Positions 18,061 to 24,999 of a stretch of 64,000 nucleotides of DNA are shown in pieces. Below the pieces are notes generated by a model that saw only the letters and a list, made by a program, of their open reading frames with translations, was not told where the DNA came from and searched no databases. The position numbers were made by a program, and so were the translations under genes. This DNA is from JAKOQB01 sp036824465 (GTDB lineage Bacteria > Pseudomonadota > Gammaproteobacteria > Burkholderiales > Burkholderiaceae_F). Within the stretch, counting starts at the first letter, position 1. Each line of letters starts with the position of its first letter. The DNA lies in NCBI GenBank assembly GCA_036824465.1, contig DAITAC010000002.1:57725-121724 (forward strand), read 5' to 3'.

Positions 18061-18372
18061 AAAGCCCGCCTGTACGCCGGATTCTGTGCAACGCGCAGCA
18101 ATACCGCGCGCTGTGGCGATCATTCCTCTAGGCCGTTGCTTGCGCATCGGCTCGAGCCACCTACCCACAGCCTCTCCGAGCAGGATCGCAGGCTGCCTAT
18201 TTGGTGTTGCTCCGCGTAGAGATTGCCCGTTTCACCCGAACTGAATCGGCTCGTCTCTGTTGCTCTGATCCTCACCTCACGGTGGGCAGGTGTTACCTGC
18301 TACGCCGCTCTGTGGAGTCCGGACGTTCCTCCCGCACGAGATGCGTGCCGGCGATCGCCCAGCGGGCTTTGC
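18061..18372 (-). ncRNA. rnpB: RNase P RNA, bacterial type A
   Basis: Catalytic RNA of ribonuclease P, which trims the 5' ends of pre-tRNAs. Conserved blocks on the minus strand are GGAGGAACGTCCGGACTCC (plus positions 18314-18332), AGAGGAATGATCGCC (18115-18129) and ACAGAATCCGGCGTACAGG (18069-18087). The 5' end AAAGCCCGCT pairs with the 3' GGCGGGCTTT to close helix P1, which sets the ends. At about 312 nt it is shorter than E. coli M1 RNA (377 nt). The rnpB-mraZ neighbourhood is also known in Pseudomonas. Confidence 0.95.
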
Positions 18373-18379
18373 AGACTCG

Positions 18380-18408
18380 AATGTAGGGGCGACGACGGCT
18401 TGTCGCAA
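18380..18408 (-). promoter_or_regulatory. Sigma70-type promoter of rnpB
   Basis: On the minus strand TTGCGA (18408-18403) and TACATT (18385-18380) are separated by exactly 17 bp, and the predicted start about 7 bp downstream coincides with the 5' end of the RNase P RNA. The promoter fits in the 40-bp space after the HD-GYP gene stop. Confidence 0.7.
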
Positions 18409-18412
18409 GTCG

Positions 18413-20296
18413 TCAGCGTCGCAAGTCGAACACACCTCGGCCGTCTGTTCCCTTGAGCGCTGCTGCGATTCGGGCGCGCGCCTGAATGAACGGCGAGTGT
18501 TTGGCCTCCGCACCGAGGAATACATCCAGATCCCCGACCTCGCGCTGCAGACGTGGAACAAGCTCCAGGAAGAGATCGGTCACCTCGGGATCAAACTGCA
18601 CTCCCCGCAGTGACCGGATCTCCTGCACCGCTTCAGCAATCGGCCATGCATGCTTGTAGGGCCGCACGTGAGTCAGCGCATCGAAGACGTCGACGATCGC
18701 GGTAATGCGCGCGGCCACGGGAATCGCGGTACCGGCCAGTCCGTACGGATAGCCACGCCCGTTCCACCACTCGTGGTGGTGCCGCGCGATCTCCTCCGCG
18801 ATATGCATCTGCGGGATGTTGCTTCGAGCAAGAATCTCCGCGCCGGCGAGCGTGTGATGCTGCATGATCTTGCGTTCGCCGTCAGTTAGACGCCCGGGCT
18901 TGAGCAGGATCGAATCCGGTACGGCAAGCTTGCCGATGTCGTGCATGCGCGCGGCCAGGTCGATCATGAAGCACACGTCTTCCTCGAGCCCGTATTCCTT
19001 GCCGAGAATCGACGCAAAGCGACCCACGCGATAGCAGTGCTCGCCAGTTGTATCGTCATGCAGTTCAGCGGCGACCGACTGCTGTTCGAGCATGGCGATC
19101 CGCGATTTCATCAGCTCGCGCTCGCCAAGCTGGATGCGCAGGTCGCCCAGATGCTTGTTCAGGTTCGCGTCCGCCGTGGCGTTGTCCGCAACGCTGATAT
19201 AGGTCTGCTCGACCTGTTGCAGATGCCGTTGGTGGTGCATCAGCACCTGCTGCTGCTTCGCGTCCTGGTTGAGCTTCAGCAATTCGTGCAGATAGATCAG
19301 CGCCACGTCGGGCTGGCCGGCAACTTCGTACCCTTTGACGGCAGCCGACATCGCATCGCGCAGGAAACCACGCACCGAGCTACGCGCTTTTTCGAGCGAA
19401 CGCTTCAGGCGCGTTAGCCCGACGTCAGTCGTACCCGCCTGGACCTCGGTCAAGCCCTCCGCAACCGCGGCTGCCAATTCGGCGCGTTCCAGACCCGACT
19501 TGGCAGCAAAATCTTTCGCCAGTTCACAGCGCTTCTTCGCGCCCTCGATATCGCCGGTTTCGAGCAGCAATTGTGCGAAGTGGTTCTCCGCCAGAACCCG
19601 GTACATGCACTCGGTCGGGCTTGACGGGCTGGCAAATACCTCCACCGCTTGGCGCACTGCGCGCAGACCGCGACGCAGGTCCTGGATATTGAGGCTGGCG
19701 TAAGCGACATTACTGAGCGCTTGGCCCTTGACTAACCTCAACGCCGTTTCGTCACCGGCAATCGCAATCGAGCGCTCATAGCAACGGATCGCGTCCGCGT
19801 AGTGCGCTGCATACTGAAGCGCGAGGCCGAGGTTATTCCATAGGCCAGTCTCACCAAGACGGTCGCCCAAGTCGCGCGCAAGATCGAGCGCCTCGGCGAA
19901 ACTCTCGGTCGCGACCGGCAGGTTGCCGGTTTCCATTTGCAAGACGCCGCTGAACGTCAGCGCCTTGCGCTGCAGCGCCTTGTCGCCAACGAGGCGTGCC
20001 GCGGCCACAGCATCCGTCGCCGGGCCCACGCCCTGCTGCGCCTGTGCGCTGACATAGGCGTAGTGAACCAAGAGCAGCAGGCATTCAACGCCGGCCGCAT
20101 TCATCAGCCTCGGCGGCACCGCGCGGATCGCTTCGTACGCCACCCGGACGACATCCGGAGCCTCCGGAGTCGGGGAAGACAGCGTCTCCTTCAGGCGCGC
20201 CAGCATGCTCTCAAAAAAGGCGCGCGCATCCTGTGGAGAATCCGGTGGAGGTTCGCTCACGCCGGACCTGGCAGCGAACGGAATGCCCATGTCCAT
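18413..20296 (-). CDS. TPR-repeat HD-GYP protein, putative cyclic-di-GMP phosphodiesterase
   Basis: Predicted soluble c-di-GMP phosphodiesterase of 627 residues from the ATG at 20296; an open frame upstream adds 49 residues with no family resemblance. Residues about 60-390 are helical tetratricopeptide-like repeats (for example GDRLGETGLWNNLGLALQYA, then HYADAIRCYERSIAI), with no membrane segment. A short coiled coil leads to an HD-GYP domain at about 415-600: HD at 452-453 in MHDIGKLAVPD, HHHEWW, and GRGYP at 513-517, so the metal and GYP residues look intact. It is divergent from a 35-residue double-glycine peptide gene 161 bp away. TPR domains bind peptides in Gram-positive quorum sensors, so a peptide ligand is an attractive but unproven idea. 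Confidence 0.88.
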   Translation of the reverse strand: MDMGIPFAARSGVSEPPPDSPQDARAFFESMLARLKETLSSPTPEAPDVVRVAYEAIRAVPPRLMNAAGVECLLLLVHYAYVSAQAQQGVGPATDAVAAARLVGDKALQRKALTFSGVLQMETGNLPVATESFAEALDLARDLGDRLGETGLWNNLGLALQYAAHYADAIRCYERSIAIAGDETALRLVKGQALSNVAYASLNIQDLRRGLRAVRQAVEVFASPSSPTECMYRVLAENHFAQLLLETGDIEGAKKRCELAKDFAAKSGLERAELAAAVAEGLTEVQAGTTDVGLTRLKRSLEKARSSVRGFLRDAMSAAVKGYEVAGQPDVALIYLHELLKLNQDAKQQQVLMHHQRHLQQVEQTYISVADNATADANLNKHLGDLRIQLGERELMKSRIAMLEQQSVAAELHDDTTGEHCYRVGRFASILGKEYGLEEDVCFMIDLAARMHDIGKLAVPDSILLKPGRLTDGERKIMQHHTLAGAEILARSNIPQMHIAEEIARHHHEWWNGRGYPYGLAGTAIPVAARITAIVDVFDALTHVRPYKHAWPIAEAVQEIRSLRGVQFDPEVTDLFLELVPRLQREVGDLDVFLGAEAKHSPFIQARARIAAALKGTDGRGVFDLRR

Positions 20297-20340
20297 GCGC
20301 GTTACGTTATCAGATACCCTGAACGCGCGATAGCCGGAGT

Positions 20341-20364
20341 TTGGTACCAAGTATGGATTAATCC
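20341..20364. promoter_or_regulatory. Two adjacent perfect 10-bp palindromes, candidate operator
   Basis: TTGGTACCAA (20341-20350) and GGATTAATCC (20355-20364) are each perfect palindromes, with centres 14 bp apart. They lie in the 161-bp divergent region between the HD-GYP gene and the peptide gene, the only AT-rich part of it. Such paired dyads are typical of regulator sites, but no regulator can be named and no convincing promoter hexamers could be fixed. Confidence 0.3.
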
Positions 20365-20457
20365 GCGTCTTCTGGAGACTATCGGCTCCGTAGGCGAGTG
20401 ACTTCCGGATTCCGGGGCGTCGCCAAGCTAGGTGAGATCCCAACTTTGGAGGACGTC

Positions 20458-20565
20458 ATGGAAACTCTGGTTCAAGAAGTCAAAGCGGAAGAGCAAGTTG
20501 TCGAGTTGAGTCTGACTGAACTGGCACAGGTTGGCGGCGGCATGGGCTCTGCTAGCTTGGTCTGA
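20458..20565 (+). CDS. 35-residue peptide with double-glycine leader
   Basis: A small gene with a strong ribosome site (GGAGG, 5 bases before ATG) and a strong terminator 20 bases after its TGA. The leader contains ELSLTELAQVGGG (residues 16-28), matching the LSxxELxxVxGG pattern of double-glycine leaders cut by C39 peptidase ABC exporters. The leader is acidic. Cleavage after Gly27 would release GMGSASLV; after Gly28, MGSASLV. A core of 7-8 residues is far shorter than a bacteriocin and nearer the size of a signalling peptide. No exporter is in the window. It is divergent from the TPR-HD-GYP gene. The class is inferred from the motif only. Confidence 0.75.
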   Translation: METLVQEVKAEEQVVELSLTELAQVGGGMGSASLV

Positions 20566-20585
20566 CGCGCAAGCAAATTCTTCAG

Positions 20586-20615
20586 AACCGGGGCCTCGTG
20601 CCCCGGTTTTCTTTT
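20586..20615 (+). terminator. Rho-independent terminator of the peptide gene
   Basis: A perfect 9-bp stem, AACCGGGGC (20586-20594) pairing with GCCCCGGTT (20100 + 500 to 508, i.e. 20600-20608), closes a 5-base loop and is followed by TTCTTTTG. It lies 20 bases after the peptide stop, so the peptide forms its own short transcript. Confidence 0.9.
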
Positions 20616-21375
20616 GTAGTTCAAGTATTTGCGCATGTCTTCTGGGCAGTGGGCGGCCAGTCCAAGCTCAATGGATCTCCCCTTCTTGCCGTCCGGCAAT
20701 CCATTCCGCGCCAAGTACCTTGTTCCTTTGGCGAACCAGCTAGTCGTCGGCCCTAATAGCCTCAAAGTCGGAGCGCACAACCTCACTTCCGAGCAAAGAT
20801 GACGCTTCGGGCGCTCAAGTTTCGCGGAACCGCCCTTTGTGCCGGTCAATGTCTGCCGCACGCGCAAGCCACTGGCGTCCTCCCGCACCAGCGCTGCTAA
20901 AGAACAGGCACTCGACCGGCGGCATGCCTGTTGAACCAGCGGCGGGCCGCCACCGCGAGCGTTCGCAACTCTGGCCCCTTTATGCAGGCCGAAAGTGACT
21001 CAACCCCAGCGTGGAGAGGTCGCGCGCCGGGAGCGCTCCTTCGCCATACCCAACTTCGTCGACTCCCATCCAGCAAACTCAGCTCGGTCCAGGGGTAAAG
21101 CCGTGCGCAGCGCCGCCGGCGGCAAATCCCGAGCAATTGGCTTCCATGCGTCGACAAGCCAGCAGCGGAGAGCTCGAGCCCCTTCGCACTGAACGCGGAT
21201 GCATCGCTCGCTGCAATGCCGTCCATCAAGAACCCCAAAATGGCTGACGCCTGCCCGCGCGGGCGGCGCGACGGAGATCGGCCGGAGGACGAGACCGAAT
21301 TCCCGGCGTTGCGAGTGCATGCAGGCGCGCGCGGCCTGCCTCTTCGCAGATGAATCGGCGAGAATCGCGGCACTC
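20616..21375. other. 760-bp stretch with no supported gene
   Basis: No frame here has the codon bias or start signals of the neighbouring genes. On the minus strand at about 20630-20770 a run reading as WFAKGTRYLARNGLPDGKKG, continuing through CPEDMRKYLNYK, looks protein-like but runs on through the terminator and peptide gene, so it may be the remnant of a transferred gene. An 8-bp inverted repeat, AACAGGCA (20903-20910) and TGCCTGTT (20925-20932), encloses a 14-base loop. The rest up to the kinase start at 21376 shows nothing I can name. Confidence 0.4.
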
Positions 21376-22476
21376 ATGAGCAATACGGAAGAACCTGCGC
21401 CGCTGCGCCTGTTGGTAGTCGAGGACTCCGAACTCGATTTCGAGCTTGTGCTCGCCACATTGATCCGCGATCCGGTCCTGGCGGGGCGTGCGGTGCGCGC
21501 GCAGCGCGTCGAGGACGAAGGCGGCATGCGCGAGGCGTTCGCGCGCGGACCGATCGATGCGGTGATCACCGACCACAACATGCCGCGCTTTGACTCGTTT
21601 GCTGCACTCACCGTGGCCAAGGAAATCGACCACGATCTGCCGGTGCTCGTCGTTTCGGGCGAAATGTCGGAGGACCTCGCGGTCGCCGCACTCCACGCGG
21701 GCGCCGACGATTTCATTCTGAAAACGCGCCTGTTTCGGCTTGGATCAGCACTGAAGAAGAGCCTGGAGGCCGCCGCCGCGCGCCGCGAACGGCGCGCGCA
21801 GTCGCTGCGACTCCAGCAGCTGACCGCTCACCTCGAGAACGTCAGAGAAGAGGAACGGCGCACAATCGCACGCGAGATTCACGATGACATCGGTGCCACG
21901 CTGACCGCCTTGAAGTTCGAGCTCGCCAAGCTCGCGCGCGAGTTTGCGGGAGGCACCGCCAGCGCGCGCCTGCAGTCGATGCAGGATCTGATTGCGGACG
22001 CGGTCACTGCCAGCCATCGGATCCAGCATGACCTGCGTCCGCCGGTGCTCGATGCCGGACTGGTCGCTGCGCTCGACTGGCTGGTGAAGGGCTTCGGCGC
22101 GCGTGACGGCGTCCGAGTCCGCTTCGAGTCCAACCGTGAAGAAATCGATTTGCCAGTTACGCATGCCACGGCGCTGTATCGCGTCGCACAGGAGTCGCTG
22201 AACAACGTAGCCAGACACGCCGCCGCGAAGCAGGTCAACATCACACTGTTCGAGGCGCTGCAGGACGTGACGCTCGAGATCGCCGACGACGGCGCCGGAT
22301 TTGATCCGCGTTTGCTTTCGGCCACGCCGGGATTCGGCCTGCGCGGCCTGATCGAACGTGCGCGCTCGCTTGGCGGGTGGGCCGAGATCGACAGTGCGCC
22401 CGGACGCGGCACGACCGTCATGTTCTGTGTGCCGCGCGGCCATAGCACCGCCCCTCGCTTGACGGATCCGCGCTGA
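21376..22476 (+). CDS. Receiver-domain histidine kinase, NarX/UhpB-type (HisKA_3)
   Basis: A cytoplasmic kinase of 366 residues that begins with a receiver domain (residues 10-125, phospho-acceptor Asp66 in DAVITDHNMP) and continues into a HisKA_3 dimerisation domain (His169 in REEERRTIAREIHDDIGATL) and a HATPase_c domain (NNVARHAAAKQV; DDGAGFDPR; GFGLRGLIERA). The start at 21376 is the first Met before the receiver; longer frames upstream lack support. There is no membrane segment or periplasmic sensor, so it probably receives its signal by phosphorylation of the receiver. Its stop is 2 bp before the start of a NarL-type regulator, its likely partner. Confidence 0.92.
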   Translation: MSNTEEPAPLRLLVVEDSELDFELVLATLIRDPVLAGRAVRAQRVEDEGGMREAFARGPIDAVITDHNMPRFDSFAALTVAKEIDHDLPVLVVSGEMSEDLAVAALHAGADDFILKTRLFRLGSALKKSLEAAAARRERRAQSLRLQQLTAHLENVREEERRTIAREIHDDIGATLTALKFELAKLAREFAGGTASARLQSMQDLIADAVTASHRIQHDLRPPVLDAGLVAALDWLVKGFGARDGVRVRFESNREEIDLPVTHATALYRVAQESLNNVARHAAAKQVNITLFEALQDVTLEIADDGAGFDPRLLSATPGFGLRGLIERARSLGGWAEIDSAPGRGTTVMFCVPRGHSTAPRLTDPR

Positions 22477-22478
22477 AA

Positions 22479-23117
22479 ATGGTGATCCGCGCAATCGTCG
22501 TCGATGATCACGCCATCGTCCGGCGCGGGATCGTGCAGATACTGTCGGAGCATCCGGACATCAAGGTGATTGCTGAAGCAGGCGATTACAGTGAACTACG
22601 CACCGCAATGCGTGTGCACCCTGAAATCGATCTGCTGGTGATGGACATCGGCCTGCCGGGCAAGAACGGGATCGACATCCTCAAGACGCTGCACGAGGAA
22701 ATGCCGAAACTGCGCGTGCTGATCGTCAGCATGTATCCGGAGGACCAGTACGCCGTGCGCGCTTTCCGTGCCGGCGCCGCCGGCTATCTGAACAAGGCGA
22801 GTGCGCCAGAGAAACTGATCGAAGCCGTCAACCAGGTGATCGCGGGCCGCAAGTTCGTCACCCCCGAAATCGCGCACGCCCTGATCGAGAACCTGCACGC
22901 GCCGGACAGCAGTGCGCCACATGAAAAGCTGAGCGATCGCGAGTTCCAAACCCTCAAGCTGATCGCATCGGGCAAGCGCCTGTCCGATATCGCCGAAGCG
23001 CTCGCGCTCAGCCCGAAGACCGTCAGCGTCTATCGCGCCAGGATTCTCGAGAAAATGGGAATGAACAACAACGCCGAGCTGACGCATTACGCGATCAAGA
23101 ACGGGCTGGTCGAGTAG
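22479..23117 (+). CDS. NarL/FixJ-family response regulator
   Basis: A 212-residue regulator with an N-terminal receiver (Asp56 in DLLVMDIGLPGKNG; Lys in NKASAPEKL) and a C-terminal LuxR-type helix-turn-helix from about residue 148 (LSDREFQTLKLIASGKRLSD, then ALSPKTVSVYRARILEKMGM). It is expected to bind DNA when phosphorylated, most likely by the HisKA_3 kinase just upstream, with which it forms a two-gene operon. The target genes cannot be read from the sequence. Confidence 0.95.
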   Translation: MVIRAIVVDDHAIVRRGIVQILSEHPDIKVIAEAGDYSELRTAMRVHPEIDLLVMDIGLPGKNGIDILKTLHEEMPKLRVLIVSMYPEDQYAVRAFRAGAAGYLNKASAPEKLIEAVNQVIAGRKFVTPEIAHALIENLHAPDSSAPHEKLSDREFQTLKLIASGKRLSDIAEALALSPKTVSVYRARILEKMGMNNNAELTHYAIKNGLVE

Positions 23118-23184
23118 CGGGCGCGCGGTTCGGCGGATCGAAAAGCGCAAGAACGGCATCCCGCGGCAGATCCGCGTTTGACTG

Positions 23185-24999
23185 CTACTGCGCCTGCTCG
23201 ATCCGATTCTTCCCGGCCCGCTTGGCTCGATACATTGCCGCATCGGCGCGCTCGATCCATTGCTCGAGAGACTCGGTGGCGCGCCACTGCGCCACGCCGC
23301 CGGAAAACGTCAATGGGCACAGCCGGCCCTCGTACTCGAGCGTGCGCCGCGCCAGTTCGCGCTGCAGTCGCTCGGCCACGAGCAGTGCTTCGGCCAGCGC
23401 CGTCGACGGCAGCAGTACCCCGAACTCCTCGCCGCCGAGTCGCACCAGCAGGTCAGTGGGTCGCAGCGTGGCGTACAGGGTCTGCGCCAGATGAACCAGC
23501 GCGCGGTCGCCGCCGAGATGACCCAGCGAGTCGTTTACCTTCTTGAAATCATCGACGTCGATGAGCAGAAAGGAGATCTCTGAACCGTAGCGTCGGGCCC
23601 GCGCCGATTCGACCCTGAACGCCTCGTCCAGTCCGCGCCGGTTCAGCGCCTGCGTCAGCGGGTCCTTCTGGACCAGGTTCGCGACCTGCGTCAGTTCGCG
23701 CTCGAGTTCGCGCACGCGCGCCTCATAGGTTTCAACCTTGCGCCGCGCTTCGAGGAGTTCGTCGCGGGAAGACTGAATGCTGATGCGCATCACCTGGGTG
23801 TCGCTCAACAGGCCGCGAATCACACCCGAGAGTGTTTCGAAATCATTCGCCCCCTCGAGCCGGCTCTGATAGTCGCCGACCTGTTGATAGAACCTGCCGG
23901 TCGAATCCCCCATCGAACCGATACGCTCAATCAGCGTGGCGAGCATTTCCTTCAGCGCAACCTTGGCGTCCTGCAGGCTGCGGTGGGCATGGGTCTGCCG
24001 CTCAATGACCATCGCCAGCGTGTGCTCGGCGTTCGACAGGTCCTCGGCCGACAGCGGCCCTCCCAGCAGCGCACGGATCGGCTCCAGTTGCCCGGCGAGC
24101 CAGGTCTCCTCCGGCGTCAGGCTGCGCATGTTGTCGCACAGCAGGCCAAGCATGCGGGCCAGTGAGGCCCTGATCTTGTTCTGCTCGTCAACCCGGCGTT
24201 CAACCAAAGCGACGACGTCGATGAATCGCGGCACCAGCTTGCTGGCCTCGTCGCCCGTGACCTTCACATGCTGCTTCGCGTAGTCGCGCAATTTGGCCGC
24301 CGCCGGCGTGCCGTCGCCGCACGATTGCTGGAGCAGGCGCAACGCGCGCTGTGCAACCTGTTGCCAGGCGTCCGCCGCCGCACGCGCATCCTTCAGTTGA
24401 TCCTCCGCCGCCGCGTCGACGTAGCGCGTCACTGCCGGGCGAACGGCAGACGTAACGACCGCCGCGACCGGCGTCTCGGTCGTGACTTCCGGCGGCCTGG
24501 CGATCACCAGTGCCGGGCCCCATGAATCAATCAGCTTGGTCAGTCGTTCAAGCGCTATGTCCGGCTTGTCCGCCGCCGCATCGATGACCCGCGTCACCGC
24601 ATCGAGCTTGCGCGCGCGGGTCCAGTTCGGATGAAGCCCGTCGGCCTGCTTCAGGAGATTCAGCGCCGTCACCGGCCAGCTGCCTCCCACCGTTCCGCCA
24701 CTGAGTTCGAGCGCTTGCGAGAGCGCGTCATGCACGGCATGCCAGTCATTGTCCTTCGCGCGCTGCAGGATAGCGCCGGCCTCCTGTGCCGAGACACGGC
24801 TCGTACGGACAAGGTCACGCAGCACATCGCGGATGACCAATGCCGGCGTGGCACCCGCCCGCCGACCGGTCGCTTCCTGGTAGGCGGCGGCAAAGGATTC
24901 GGGAGTCGGAATCTGCCGGCGCTCGGCCAGCAGCTTCAATGTGCGGCGTGCCGCGTCGGCTGCGTTGATCCCGGCCTGGGGCGCGTCACTGAGGTTCAT
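23185..24999 (-). CDS. GGDEF protein, putative diguanylate cyclase with I-site
   Basis: Predicted cyclic-di-GMP synthase of 604 residues. The N-terminal 430 residues are soluble, largely helical and not assigned to a family, ending in a coiled coil (DELLEARRKVETYEARVREL). The C-terminal GGDEF domain carries the active-site GGEEF at residues 522-526, in RLGGEEFGVLLP, and the feedback-inhibition motif RPTD exactly five residues earlier, so both synthesis and product inhibition are likely. Its ATG overlaps the stop of the upstream GGDEF-EAL gene by four bases, making it the third gene of a kinase-GGDEF/EAL-GGDEF operon. Confidence 0.93.
   Translation of the reverse strand: MNLSDAPQAGINAADAARRTLKLLAERRQIPTPESFAAAYQEATGRRAGATPALVIRDVLRDLVRTSRVSAQEAGAILQRAKDNDWHAVHDALSQALELSGGTVGGSWPVTALNLLKQADGLHPNWTRARKLDAVTRVIDAAADKPDIALERLTKLIDSWGPALVIARPPEVTTETPVAAVVTSAVRPAVTRYVDAAAEDQLKDARAAADAWQQVAQRALRLLQQSCGDGTPAAAKLRDYAKQHVKVTGDEASKLVPRFIDVVALVERRVDEQNKIRASLARMLGLLCDNMRSLTPEETWLAGQLEPIRALLGGPLSAEDLSNAEHTLAMVIERQTHAHRSLQDAKVALKEMLATLIERIGSMGDSTGRFYQQVGDYQSRLEGANDFETLSGVIRGLLSDTQVMRISIQSSRDELLEARRKVETYEARVRELERELTQVANLVQKDPLTQALNRRGLDEAFRVESARARRYGSEISFLLIDVDDFKKVNDSLGHLGGDRALVHLAQTLYATLRPTDLLVRLGGEEFGVLLPSTALAEALLVAERLQRELARRTLEYEGRLCPLTFSGGVAQWRATESLEQWIERADAAMYRAKRAGKNRIEQAQ

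Noticed and set aside
20472..20888. A 138-codon minus-strand frame opposite the peptide gene
   Set aside because: It runs through the terminator and the peptide gene and has no own stop or start signals; only the inner part looks protein-like.
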